Shown: positions 8,641 through 20,311, counted from the first letter of the stretch. The stretch is 64,000 nt of DNA from Punctularia strigosozonata HHB-11173 SS5 (GCF_000264995.1 NW_006767450.1:169004-233003), one strand, 5' to 3'. Numbers and translations are program-made. The notes: generated by a model from the sequence alone, not told the origin.

Positions 8641-11219
8641 GAGACGTGTGCTCGCGAAAAGGAGACGGTTATCTGAAGGCGGAAGTATAAGTTTTCATAT
8701 CCTGATAAGTCCATACCACGCGAGGGCGCGCGCGCCGCGCGCGCAACGGCCGACACGGCGTCCGCTTGCATGCTCATCAACCATCTATCTCCAACACGTA
8801 ACGGGGTGACTCGCCTAGGGAGGGATTAACACAGCCGTAGACACACCAGAACCGGGAGCTGCGGTATGCACGGATGCTGACGCCGAGGCCAGGCAGAACG
8901 GTACGCCCAATATAGGTTTCCGTTTCAGAGCTCTCAGTATGGATGTAGATCGGAGAAGCTAACGGAAGAACAGCATCGATCTCGTCCGGATTCGGGCAGC
9001 CGTCTTCACAAGTCGTTCATGGGGAGATACGGCCATCTTGAATTCCACAGAGCCGCAGAGATCGGTAAAACATCGCATCGCCGTTCATGGCGTCTGGTAC
9101 GCGGGCGAAGAATTGGCGCTGCAATATTCTCGTGGATGCGACAGAACACTGAGTGCGATTGAACACTGATCAGTGAGTGACACGCCGAAGCACACCTGAC
9201 AGTGACCCTTACTGGCGCTTAACGCCCGGACGACCTCGACCTGGCTACGCAGCACCACAGGCAACGATGTCCTCGGACGCACCAGAACCCTTTGTACAAT
9301 CCGGCGACCCACTTCACGAATTCTTGCGCAACTTCTGGCAGCGCTAAGTGGACACCGCGGAGAATGGGATTACCGGCATCCTGCTCTCCCTCTCGCGCGG
9401 ATGAAGAAGGTTATGAAGAGCGACCCCGAAGTTAAGGTCCGTTATTCTGATTGAACGAAACAAGAGGAATACGTGACCAACTCTATGCAGATGATCGCCG
9501 CGGACGGTGGGTATCTTTGACCGACCACGCACCCCATGCCGATTCTCATGGTCCTAGTCTAGCACCCATCCTGTTTTGCAAGGCCTGCGAAAGTGTGCTT
9601 ACCTGCAGAGACAATTGGGACATAATATAATAGCTGCTGCTTCAGTCTTTATCTCGGAGATAACCGCACGAGCCTTCATCGTCGCGGATTCGAACAAACG
9701 GCGCTCGCCAAGTCGGACCAGTTCGATTTCCTCATTGACATAGTCCCTCGTGACGATGGACACGGACATGGGGCAGGACAGGGGGGATCAGCCGGCCAGG
9801 GGCTCGACCAAGCCGCGCGGAAGAAGCGGAAGGAAGTTCGTCGTTATCGCTCCGGACCGGATGGATCCTGATGCTCATCGTGTCTTATGACGTTCAGAAC
9901 AACGGGCAGCAGGGACAACCACCGACAAATGGGAGCGATTCACGGCCAGAAGGCGTTGCACTGGATACCTCTACCGTGGCATCGGGCAGCGGAGCGCTTG
10001 AAGAGGTTTACCCGCTGTTCCACTTGGTATGGTTCCAGTCTGACATTTCCTTTTGTTATCACAGATGAAGCAACTCCTCGAAGACCCAACGTCACCGGTA
10101 GAACGACATTCAAGACCAGCTCAAGGTCCACTGGGTTGAGGCTTCACTTGCTGCAGAAGCTTTGTCACTAACCGGGCGACCGAGCCCTTCACTCCGAACT
10201 CGTGAGCTCAAAACGACCATATGTACTCCAATGTGAATTCGTGTTATTCTCTGTATGTCCGTTTTGATCGCAATACAGAAGTATGGCCGTCATTTCCAAA
10301 GTCCACATCTGGTGCCTTTTCTGTCCGAGAATGAAAACTGTGTCTGCGACATCCTAGGGCACAGGTCGAGAATCCCGGCGACATACCTGTCGAGAAAACC
10401 CTCCCACATTTTACTCCTTGCCCTATCCCCATTTTCCTCAATCATTCTGGGCAGATCCCACGGAGCTCGTGTCTCATATTAACCGCCGGGGTCTGCCCCG
10501 CGCTGGCCAGTCGATCGGCATCTTGTACGCGCAGCCGCCCGTTGCGTACTGGCACTCTCGGCACCACCTCTTCTGTGCGCATCCCACTCGGTGGAGGCGA
10601 CCATAGACGACACGTCTACTCTCCAAGGCAAATAACTGTCGGACCATTGGCGGCGCTAAATCCATCCGAAGCAGCGCGGAGCGTTCCAAGGTCCTTTTCG
10701 TCCCAGCGTAATGCTGCCGTCCTCGTACCAAAGCTCATCTGAACGACGAATGCAATCTGAAGCGTCTACATCAGGAAAAATCGGACTATCGAAAGAGTCG
10801 TTTATTGGGTACCGAAACCCTCTAAAACTACTCAATGAGCACGTTTTAGTACGTTTTAGGAGGCTTTTAGCAAATCCGGTTTTTCCTGATGTACGGGAGC
10901 GATGTTTCTGTCGTGGGTAAACATTGACGGGCATGAGAGTGTAGTTGACCTCTCCATATTTAGCTCCCGTTTCACTCTCATTCACGCGCTCACTCTCTAC
11001 CTGCGACATCGGTCGACCGACCGGCGTAGCCATAGCCGAGAAACACTGGCGGGACCCGCTCATGCAATAAAGGAGTATCGCTGGCGAGGCGATGCTTATC
11101 ACGCAAGTTCTTGGTTGAGAAATATGATATTGCGTCGCGGTACGTGGCTAGGTTCATGAAATGAGCCATCCTGCTTTCTTGTGCGTCGGATTAGTGCCAG
11201 CGAACGGGGGTGCTGCTCA
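8641..11219. other. 2.6 kb without a recognisable gene
   Basis: Only short frames without domain signatures. A short segment near 8820 (GGGATTAACACAGCCGTA) nearly repeats at 12055, just beyond the 3' end of X2, so a degraded copy of the X2 3' flank may lie here. One MITE-like element is at 10769-10891. Confidence 0.5.
10769..10891. mobile_element. 123-bp MITE with TA target duplication
   Basis: The element begins CATCAGGAAAAA and ends with its inverted complement TTTTTCCTGATG. It is flanked by TA at 10767-10768 and 10892-10893, which fits a Tc1/mariner-type insertion. It has no coding capacity. Confidence 0.75.
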
Positions 11220-11870
11220 TGGTGAACGTTAAGAGGCCTCCTTTGGCGATCTGGTCGTGCTTATTTACTTCAGGAACAAGCGCGAGAAGACAGATAGGAG
11301 TCTTCTGCAGGAGTTTCTCTACCTGAACAACGATGAGGCGGAGTGAGAATCAACGATCCTCGGCGGAAGTAACAATTCACCATGTCAATCACGCGACAAC
11401 CCACGCGTTGTTCTAGATCGTCGCGTCGTTTCATAGTCGACAGCGGTACTCCGTTAAGATATTCGAGTAAGTGAACAACAGATATTTCTCCGTTTGGGAG
11501 GCGTGCCTAAGAAATCATTAGTGACATGTTCGTTCGCGAGAACCACTTAGTAGAAGCCAAGTGAACAAGGAATGAAAGAGCCTTGAGTATATCAACGTCA
11601 GATCCATTCAATGAATACCGACGAACACGATGACATACCTTGGAGGGAAGCGAGCTTATAGTACGCACAGGGAGTACACCCGCGCTATGACGAGCGGTGC
11701 GCAATTCGGGATTGATACCCTCATCCTCGTCGAAACAGTCGGTGTGCGGTAGCGAGCATAGGCTTCGCTGATAGATCTTGATGCAAACCTCCCGGGACGT
11801 TCTAGAATCAACGCGCAGCGATCTCTTGAACACCCGAGAGAGATTTCAATTGAGTGTGTATGGGAAGTCT
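11220..11870 (-). pseudogene. Kinase D: degraded copy of the kinase A family
   Basis: On the minus strand this stretch aligns with kinase A from the end of exon 1 to the start of exon 4. Shared blocks are REVCIKIYQRSLCSLP (exon 1, Lys of the VCIK motif present), ARLPNGEISVVHLLEYLNG and RRDDLEQ...CRVIDM (exon 3), then VEKLL (exon 4), after which similarity is lost. Intron positions are kept. Decay signs: a one-base deletion after HSAGV near 11700 shifts the frame, the GAA codon at the end of mini-exon 2 has become TAA, and the HxD and DFN segments are gone. It lies downstream of X2 on the same strand and in opposite orientation to kinase A. Confidence 0.8.
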
Positions 11871-12135
11871 AGACTCACGCATGGTATGTGACGGGAGATT
11901 TCGATCAAAATGGACCGTCTTCTTAGCTCTTGTGCTCAGCTTCGAGGATAGAAACTATGTCCATGTCAGTAGCCAATTGCTCGCGATGGCTATCTCTTAC
12001 CAATTCTGAGGTGAAGTGAGAGAGTTCGGAACGGTGTGACTCACCTTCGCAGGGACTAACACAGCCGTACTAAATGCGCCGGAAACGGATGTCGATGAAA
12101 GTTCGTGACAGTTATCGTGTAGAATTGCATTGGTA

Positions 12136-13486
12136 CTACAATAGGTATCCGCGATCCCTCAAAGCCATCCATATGAAAAACGCAAGAAGCTCCCTGGTAG
12201 GAATAGACCCGGCAGACGGCTCCTCAACTGCCTCTTCGGAGTCGGCTGCCTTGCTGTAGGTTGACAGAGCATGGCATATATGCTCGCCGCGTTCAGAAGT
12301 GTCGGACTTCTTACCGAGAAACTCTGATGTTTTGTCCTGTTCTGCCCACTTTCGATAGAAAGATGCTCCCGCAGTGCGGCCGGCGTCTCCGCCTGCCGTT
12401 CCCCACACCATGCCAGTTATGACACGGCCATCTCCGAGTATGATGTATGGTACGCCGCTTATGCGCACATATCTGTGAATTCGACGATAACGCATGATGT
12501 ATGAGGGACGGAAGTCACTGGATATGTTACATACTTGCGAACTTGCGGGAGACACATTCCCAACGTGTCCGTCAGTGGCAATGTGGATGGATTATGGTGG
12601 TACACCTTCTTGTGAGCCTCGAATTCGTTTTCAAGCGCGCCGAGAATCTAGATTGTGATGTTAGTCGTTGCATTTCATCCATGCAATTTCTATGGACCTT
12701 GTCCTCCCAAAGAACGATGGGTGTCGCATCTGAATCAAATGCCGGAGAATTCCGGTCCTTGTCTGGCACGTTTGAGCCCTCGTGTAGCATGATTGCATGG
12801 TCCACCTTGTCCAATTTCTTCTTCTTGGGCTTTGATTTCTTCTGCTTGGGGTCCGTCTTGTCGAGCGGTTGATATTCGCCTCGGAACGTCAATCGCGCTT
12901 TCGGTTTCTCAGGGTTCTTCTTGAGATAATGATCCAGCCAATTATTCATGACGTCCACAACCGGCTCCAGAACATTTACGGTCGTCCATCCCCTCGAGCA
13001 GACATCAATATCAAGCGGTGCCGTATCATGAGCTGGTCACACCCACTTGATATCGCCTTCAAGGACTGCGCCTTTATCCTCGACCACTCTATAGCTCATC
13101 AGATGGCCTGATTCCCTCTCCCAAGCTTCAAGAGATTCCCGAAAGTCCGCCAGAGGCCAGGTAGGGTCTTTGATTGCAATCAAATCTTGTGCGAAAGCCA
13201 TGGTACTCGCCGACCGAGATGTCTGATATCCCTTCGCGTTCTTCCTGTTCGACCTACACTCTCGGAGTTGCTCGCGGAGATACCATGATGGAGGATGAAT
13301 TGTCTCAATCAGGGACTTGATGCTCGATGCCCTAGTTTCACTGTGTGGACCTTTGCCGATGTGCTTCACGAGGAACTTCATGATGCGCGCCACATGAGAC
13401 ACATCCTCCTTCGAGAGATCATATAGCACCTCGATGATCTCGGGGCCGTTGGGGAGTGCGCTGAGAGCTGCGTGAAGAGATGACAT
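12136..13486 (-). CDS. X2: PD-(D/E)XK nuclease-like protein (paralog of X1)
   Basis: Exon 1 (13486 to ~13044) is helical and ends GAVLEGDIK. Exon 2 carries GWTTVNVLEP, a Lys-rich patch (KKSKPKKKK), KVDHAIML near 12815, then IVLWEDK near 12705. An intron with a CTAAC branch site removes the next ~50 bases. Exon 3 (ILGALENEFEAHKK) runs to QVRK, which splices (gtatgt donor) to YVRISGVPYIILGDGR near 12450-12480. Asp, E-x-K and Q-x3-Y match X1 and the restriction-endonuclease-like fold. The C-terminus ends RDRGYLL. The start lies 393 bp from the kinase A start on the other strand, so the two genes can share a promoter. A nuclease-like fold is inferred; the substrate is unknown. Confidence 0.6.
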
Positions 13487-13879
13487 GCGTAGATGTAGTC
13501 GTCAGCAAGAGAGATGAAGAAGAGAGGAAAACAAAACGATCTATGTCCCTTCGACCGGATTGGTCAAACGAATTCCCATGCATTTTTACGCCCTACATGT
13601 ACCTAGCTACCAGCGTTACGCACGGGTCGTGGATGTTGTGCTCTTATTGCTGCAATCAAACGTGTCCGAGTTTTAAGCTAACGTGTCCTAGTTTCAAGCT
13701 AACTGCAAGACTCGGTTGTTTCTTGTAATATGAGTTGTCGTGTTCTCGCTGCTTTCATCATACGGGCTCAAGTTCACTGCCTGCGTTGCCCGACCCACAC
13801 AAAGTCACGCGTCACGCAGTTGCCACACACCCACAGGTGTCTCGGTCCATCCCACGCCCTTCTCTTGTTCCGCCACATC
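13487..13879. promoter_or_regulatory. Shared intergenic region of divergent X2 / kinase A
   Basis: A 393-bp gap between two start codons pointing away from each other. It holds a near-perfect short tandem repeat (CGTGTCCGAGTTTTAAGCTAA and CGTGTCCTAGTTTCAAGCTAA, 13660-13701). It is a candidate bidirectional promoter; no factor site is assigned. Confidence 0.45.
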
Positions 13880-15202
13880 ATGAACCTCGACGAATACGCC
13901 GAGCGGCTGATCAATCTTCTCCCTCAGAACGAGATTTTTGTTGACAAGGACATTCCCCGTGACTACCAGAATGGACTGCTTTACATCACGGAACTGGAAC
14001 GCCTCCGATCTCTTACCTGTTCCAAGGCGCTCCGCCGCTCACTACCTTGCATTCTCGACATCACGAAGACCTGGACGCACTCGCTTCCCGATACATCTCG
14101 CCGAGTTCTGTATCAGCAGTACCGACCGCTACTCTTTTCGATCGACAAGCTATCGACCGCTAGTCCTCAAGATACAACACTCACCCTTGAACACGTGATA
14201 CGAGCGAAGCGCGACACGACCTCTCAGGTGTACAAGGGATCGTTGCGTATCGGTTCCGGAAAGTCTCGAGAGGTTTGCATCAAGATATACCAGCAAAGCA
14301 TGTGCTCGCTACCGGACATTGATTCTTTCGACGAAGACGAGCGTTACAACCCTGAATTGCGCACTGCTCGGCATGACGCGGGTGTAGAGGCTTGGGCGTA
14401 CTGTAAACTTGCTCCCCTCCAAGGTATGTGATGACGTTCGTCAGCTTTCACGAAACGAGAATGACATATTTTTACTTGAGGCTCGATCATCCCTTGCTCG
14501 TATGGCTTTTACGAAGTGATAGTCCGACAAACAATTCGCTCAACGTGCAACTAATGATCTTGTAGGCACGTCTCCCCAACGGCGAAACTGCTGTTGTTCA
14601 CATTCTCGAATATCTCAACGGAGTCACGTTGTCGTCTTTCAAACGACGCGATGATCTGGAACGGCATTTGAGTTGTCGCGTGATTGACATGGCAAGTTCC
14701 TGTACCTGCTGAATCTTATTATTTCTCACTGTCTCGTCATTTCTCAGGTAGAGAAACTGCTCGAGAACATAGCTCTCATGCACGAACTGGGTGTCACGCA
14801 CCAAGATTTGAATCCGAATAACATCATGCTGCTGACGCAACCCAGAGGATTGGAACCTCTGTCCTCTCTTGCGATCATCGATTTCAACCGAGCAGCGCCG
14901 GTGCATGCAATCTTCGACAACGAACGTGGCGACTCACTTTGGTAAGCTCTCTGTCTCTCTTCGCTCACTTCGACCGCGGATATTTATGCGGCTCTAGTAT
15001 GCTGGATCTCTTCAGAAGATACCGCGTGCCGATAAGGCTTGTCGAGGCATGGTACACAAAACACGCTTCCTCGCATCCGCGCCCTCGCTGGCTTTCTTTG
15101 TTCGATAGTAAGACAGCAGGAGAGGGCGCACATTTCCGGTATTGGCATATCATAATGTGCGGTCGCGAGAGACGACAGCAGTATACATCGATTGAGTATT
15201 AG
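13880..15202 (+). CDS. Kinase A: fungal protein-kinase-like protein
   Basis: Five exons (13880-14423, 14481-14515, 14566-14691, 14748-14941, 14998-15202) join in frame to 367 residues. The ATG before NLDEYAERL aligns with the starts of kinases B and C. The N-terminal ~110 residues are family-specific (FVDKDIPRDYQNGLLYI). The kinase core has SQVYKGSLR, VCIKIYQ (Lys near residue 135), LEYLNGV (hinge), HQDLNPNNIMLL (catalytic loop with Asp and Asn) and IIDFNRA in place of DFG. The metal-binding Asp is kept. The tail ends in a conserved block (EAWYTKHASSHPRPRWLSLFD). Intron 3 uses a GC donor (gcaagt) where B and C use GT. It is probably active, but its substrate is unknown. It is divergent from X2. 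Confidence 0.8.
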
Positions 15203-15523
15203 CATAGTATGATGTCAAAAAACGTTTTAGTGGGTGACTACGTGTTTTGTGCCAATGTCGCGCAGAACGAGTGCTATTTTGTATCGATCCTGCAAAACGG
15301 GTTGAGCAGCAGGTCAATATGTGGGCGCTGATTAGCGCTGCTGGCGCTCGGACGAGAGGCCGGTGGCGTCCGAACAAATCCAGATGGTCCGAACAAACCC
15401 AGATGATCAAAACTGTGGTCGTTCGCTGGTGTAGGCACGATCATAGTACTTTATCCGATAGTCCGAACGCAATGTGAATGGAATTCTAGTATGTACATAG
15501 TCTGCACGTGCGATAGTATCAGC
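15203..15523. other. Convergent spacer, kinase A / MTAP
   Basis: A 320-bp region between two convergent 3' ends. I see no gene. A short GGTCCGAACAAA unit occurs twice near 15370-15400. Confidence 0.5.
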
Positions 15524-16680
15524 TTAGCTGAAGTAGTCGGGCAAAACGTATGCCAGCTTCTGTCGATCTTCATCCTTTTGCGCTTCGCTGCGAGGCATGA
15601 TGGAAAACTTCATTGATCCGACCTCGTCCTTGAGGAAGTCCGCGGCATGCAGATCCTGAACAGCGCTATCAGCGTGATTAGCGAAAGTGCCAGGAGCGAA
15701 GACCAACCTCTAAGATGGTGGCTGCGACATGGCGAGAAGTTTCGGCATTGGTCTTCAGCGTCTTGAACACCTCGGCGGCAGTAACGGTCTCTTCGTGCGG
15801 GCGCCAGGCATCGTAGTCGGTCGCGGTGGCAATCAAAGCGTATCTGGATATACCCGAGTCAGACATTAATGCCGAAGTAGTTGGTAGAGACGTACGCCAA
15901 TTCGGCCTCGCGAGCCAGCTTCGCCTCCGGGAGCACGCTCATGTTGATGATGTCGCATCCCCAGTTCCTGTACAGGATGCTTTCCGCCCTCGTCGAGAAC
16001 TGCGGGCCCTCCATGCAGACGATCGTCTTGTCCGTGTGCAGCTTAACGCCGCGACCTTCGAGCGCCTTCGCAACCTCGCGCTCGAGCCACTGAACTAGCT
16101 TGGTCGAGAACGGATCGCCGAACGCGGCGTGGGCGACGACGCTCGTGCCCTCGAAAAAACTCGCGGGGCGAACGCCCTTGGTGCGATCTACGATCTGCGT
16201 GGGCAGGACGAAGTCGCCCGGCGCAATCTCCTCACGGAGCGAGCCGACGGCAGAGAAGGCGAGCACGGTGTGCGCGCCGAGCGACTTGAGCGCGGCGATG
16301 TTCGCGCGGGCGGGGACGGCGGAGGGGTTGATGCTGTGGCCAGTTCCGTGGCGTGCGAGGAAGGCAACGCGAGCGCCCGAGGGTAGAGAACAGATGCTGA
16401 TCGGGGATGATGGGAAGCCCCAGGGCTGGGTTGGCGAAGGTCAATGAGGAGGGTCTGAGCGACATGGACACGTAAGCGACGCACCGTCTCCGGGTTGACA
16501 TGTTTTCTGATGAGGTATTCGTTCAGGCCGTATTCGCCCGCGACAACGAGTTCTTACATGAACGTGAGGTTGTCGAGATGGTACAACCCGCTGCCGCCGA
16601 TGACACCGATTTGGACTATGATATTGAGATTCGATGGACTTGAAACGTGTAGTGCTTGGCATACCTTGATCAGACGACAT
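15524..16680 (-). CDS. MTAP: S-methyl-5'-thioadenosine phosphorylase
   Basis: Cleaves methylthioadenosine from polyamine synthesis with phosphate to give adenine and methylthioribose-1-phosphate (methionine salvage). The six-exon reading starts with a 16-base exon at 16680 (MSSDQ), splices to [17 protein letters not shown] (nucleoside-phosphorylase glycine loop), then KHVNPET and [10 protein letters not shown], and [18 protein letters not shown]. Then come [43 protein letters not shown] (base/ribose pocket), [17 protein letters not shown] and, after a gtacgt donor, [13 protein letters not shown] (the purine-binding ATDYD). The C-terminus is AYVLPDYFS. All hallmark residues are present, and the length is near the family's ~300 residues. 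It looks like an intact housekeeping gene. Confidence 0.93.
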
Positions 16681-17250
16681 CCTGCGAGTTACGGTAGTGA
16701 GCAAGGTACGCGCCAAAGGATGAAGATGAAAGATGCGGGAGGGCGGCAGGCTGATGACCGTATCGAAACCAAAAATGCGCCGATCTTCGCTGCATATGGC
16801 ATCATGGAGGCTGTGCTATGAGAAGTTGCACGTGTCGCCGGCACCTGCAACGTCGGCTCGAGTCGCTATTAGTATGACTTCATGAGCAACTTCCGGAGTC
16901 AAGTGCAATGGCTTATGGTGCTATTGGACATTTGTTGATGTACAGCTCATAAATGGAATGATTGTCTCATCAAAATAGCTTCGAGTCAGTGCACGAGACC
17001 TCGTACCCGCTATCAGTCGGAGGATAGCTCAAATCGAATGTATGACGGATCATCCCAGTTGAGAACATCTATCCTTTGTCCCGACTTCAATTATCTGGTA
17101 GCTGATGCTCGCACACGGTGCATTGTATTGATGGGACTCATGAGTGCATCGGATCAACTAGGTGCGCCCGATTGTCCAAGCCGCGGAGAACTCCAGCGTG
17201 GATTCGCTACGTCGAGGCCGCGCCACACAGCTTCTTTCCCTCCCTCTAAC
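16681..17250. other. Divergent upstream region, MTAP / kinase B
   Basis: About 570 bp with no gene. The last ~40 bases before kinase B (CGAGGCCGCGCCACACAGC and on to the ATG) are nearly identical to those before kinase C, showing that the duplication included the 5' leader. Confidence 0.55.
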
Positions 17251-18640
17251 ATGGACATCCATTCCGACATTCAACATGCCATAGACAACCTGCCTCGCGA
17301 GAAGTTCTTCCTGGATCAGAACATCCCCGAAGATTATCAGAGTGGCCTGCGCTACATAGACAGACTGGAATGTCGCCGTAATGCTGCCCTCGAAGAACCA
17401 CTCTGGCAGGCGTTGCCTTACGTTCTCGATACCAAAGCTGTTTGGCAGTTGTCGTGCACAATCAAAGATGATCGAGACTCTGTGTTATCCTATCGGCCTC
17501 AGGCATTCAACAGGACCCAGCTGCTCACCGCGCGGCCAGACGATATATCCATTACCTTACAGAAGGCCCTCAGGACCAAGGTCGAAACTCACTCGCAGGT
17601 TTACAAGGCCGTGATGAGTGTCAGGAAGGGAGCACCTCGCGATGTCTGTGTGAAGATATCTCAGCAGAGCCTCTGTAAAATGCCCGATGCGGAATATTTC
17701 GACGAGGCAGCTTCCTGGCCGAGCTTGTGGCGCTCTGCTCGGCAAAATGCAACCGTAGAGGCTTGGGCGTACCGTAAGCTGAAATCCTTGCAGGGTATGT
17801 CTGTTCACCTCTTGGAGTAATATCGAATATTAGGCGCTGATACCTACACATAGGGGCATGAATACCTCATTCATTCGGTTTCTATAAAGTTATACATCCA
17901 CTACCAGTACAATTATTCAATATGCTGATATCCTCGTAGATACGCATGCCCAGGGGCGAGATCGCAATTGCGCATGTTATGGAGTACGTTGACGGAATCG
18001 TCATTTCAAACCTCACCGGAGCCGGCGTTGCGCAGCGTCTAGGTCAAGAGTGCAACATCTTCGACATGGTGCGTGGTCGACGCCTTATCGAATACAAGTT
18101 CTCATCGTGCCTTCAGGCGACTGTTCTTGAGGAAAGGATTTTTCACATGCAGACGCTTGGAGTCATGCACGGTGATCTCCTCCCACACAATATTATGCTG
18201 TTAAGGCAGTGCCTCAACGAACATCCTTTATCGGCCTTGGTGACACTCGATTTCAACTTCGCTAAAGCCACTGAGCGCTATAATGCACACTGCGATGTCG
18301 TCCTGTGATTATTTACTTGTTGGTTTTGATACTCGACGTGATGCTGACCTGCCCTCAGCCCTTTGATACTCCTCCAGCATTTTGGAGCCTCGGCGGACGA
18401 CATAGAACGATAGTTTAGGCAGCACGCTTCCTCAAACCCCCGCCCCGGATGGCTCACGATGTTCGCGAACGAGAAATTCGATGATGCTGAGTTTAGAGTG
18501 TGGCTCAACGATGTGCATTGGCAAGAGTATCAACAAGGACTTCGCGAGAAGAAGGATATTAAGAGCGTATTGGACATGGGATCGAGTAATCATCAACAAT
18601 TTAATGACAAATCTGAGCAGCTACGAGCAACGACGGCCCT
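17251..18640 (+). pseudogene. Kinase B: tandem copy with two in-frame stops
   Basis: Exon boundaries 17251-17794, 17854-17888, 17940-18068, 18117-18304 and 18359 onward give exons 1-4 exactly the lengths found in kinase C (544, 35, 129 and 188 bases). Motifs are kept: DVCVKISQQ, HVMEYVDG, HGDLLPHNIMLL and LDFNFAKA. Two stops break it at positions where C has Trp: TGA at 17859-17861 in mini-exon 2 (C reads GAWIPHS) and TAG at 18411-18413 in exon 5 (C reads IERWFRQH, A reads VEAWYTKH). The kinase loop itself is intact, so the decay looks recent. Either it is a pseudogene, or the stops are altered in the RNA. The 3' end of the frame differs from C (no stop after VLDM). Confidence 0.8.
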
Positions 18641-18977
18641 TTCTCCTTTGCATTCGCGATGCAGCCGGCTGACGCAGGACAGACGCGCGCCCCGAGTCAC
18701 CGTCTCATCGAAGGCCCCTCTGCTAGTACGCAGTTCAGATCCAAGGCTCGCTAGCGTAGCAGGGTCATTGAGCAAGACCGACGTCATTCGTACTCCTGTT
18801 CCGTAAAATCGAGGACTGAGGTTCACCCAAGGATCGCGCAGCATGTGAGAGTCGAACGGCGAAATCAGGTGAGGTATCCAAGCACGACCGTGACGGAGTG
18901 CCCACCGAAGAGAGCTGGATTACGGACGGGCACGCACGTCGAGGCCGCGCCACACAGCTTCTTTTCCTGCCTCTAAC
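18641..18977. other. Kinase B-C spacer
   Basis: No separate gene is seen. The kinase B frame stays open to 18806 because it lacks the stop that ends C. The last 40 bases repeat the leader of kinase B. Confidence 0.5.
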
Positions 18978-20311
18978 ATGTACGTCCATCCCGACGTTGA
19001 ACATGCATTCAACAACCTTCCTCGAGAGGAGTTCTTCCTTGATCAGAACTCTCCTCAGGACTATCAGAGCGGCTTGCGCTATATAGACACACTAGAGCGT
19101 CGTCGTATAGCCGCCCTTGCAAAACCACTCTGGGAGACGTTGCCTCACGTGCTGGATACCAAAGCTATCTGGCAGTTATCGTGCTCGAACGAGGACGACC
19201 GACATCCGGAAATGGCGTACCGGTTCCAAACATTTAACAGGAACCAGTTACTCATCGCGCAGCCGGATGATGTATCCATCATACTGCAGAAATCTCTCAG
19301 AGCCAAGGTCGACACTCATTCGCAGGTGTACAAGGCCGTAATGACCGTCAGAAAGAGCGCACCTCGTAATGTCTGTGTCAAGATATTTCAGCAGAGCCTA
19401 TGCAAACTACCCGATCCGGAATACTTCGACGAGGACGCTGCATGGCCTGCCCTCTGGCGCTCTGCCCGGCAGGATGCCGCCGTAGAGGCTTGGGCATACC
19501 GTAAGCTGGTATCTTTGCAAGGTATGCTCAATATCATGCGCATATCCTCCATTGAACCTCCAAGTGATACGTTTCACAGGGGCGTGGATACCTCATTCGC
19601 TCGGTTTCTACAAGGTTGTTGCCGGTATGAATACAGTGATGAAACCATCTCAATGGCATTATAGATCCGTATGCCCGGTGGCGAAGTGGCAGTCGCACAT
19701 GTTCTCGAATACCTGGATGGAATGGTCATGTCGAATCTCACGGGAGACATTGTTGCTCAACGCCTGGGTCCTAACTACGGCATCTTTGACATGGTCCGTG
19801 GCCGGATTCGTTTCGACTTCTGTACTCATTAAGTTTCTGCGATAGGCTACTGTCCTCGAGGAGAGACTCTACCACATGCAGTCGCTTGGAGTCATGCATG
19901 GCGACCTCCTCCCTCGTAATCTTATGCTGTTGAGGCAGAGCCCCAATCAAGATCCTTGGTCAGCCCTATTGATACTGGATTTCGACTGCGCTCGGGCCAC
20001 CGAGTGCTACGATTCAAATTGTGATATAGTTCAGTGAGTGTTAGCATGTCAATCTCGCAACGCGAGGTGTTTCTGATATCATGCTCAGCCCTTTGATGCT
20101 CCTCCAGCATCTTGGAGCTTCGGCGGATGTAATCGAGCGGTGGTTCAGACAGCACGCTTCTTCAAACCCCCCTCCGAAATGGATACCGTTGTTTGGGAAC
20201 GAGAAGTACGACGATGCCCATTTTAGGTTCTGGCGCAGCAATGCGCACCGGGACGAGCACCGGCGAGGACTTCGCGAGAAAAAGGACGTGAAGAGGGTGG
20301 CGGACATGTAG
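18978..20311 (+). CDS. Kinase C: fungal protein-kinase-like protein
   Basis: Five exons (18978-19521, 19580-19614, 19665-19793, 19846-20033, 20089-20311) join to 372 residues with no stop. The N-terminal family block is FFLDQNSPQDYQSGLRYI. The core has VCVKIFQQ (Lys), KIRMPGGEVAVAHVLEYLDG (hinge), HGDLLPRNLMLL (catalytic loop with Asp and Asn) and LILDFDCARA, where the DFG position reads DFD. The C-terminal block is ERWFRQHASSNPPPKWIPLFG and the end is DVKRVADM. Start and leader match kinase B, 1727 bases upstream, so B and C are a tandem duplication. Unlike A there is no X-type partner beside it. It is probably active; the substrate is unknown. Confidence 0.8.

Noticed and set aside
9758-9892. 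Small basic frame beginning MDTDMGQDRGD
   Set aside because: 44 codons with no domain, neighbour or conservation evidence.
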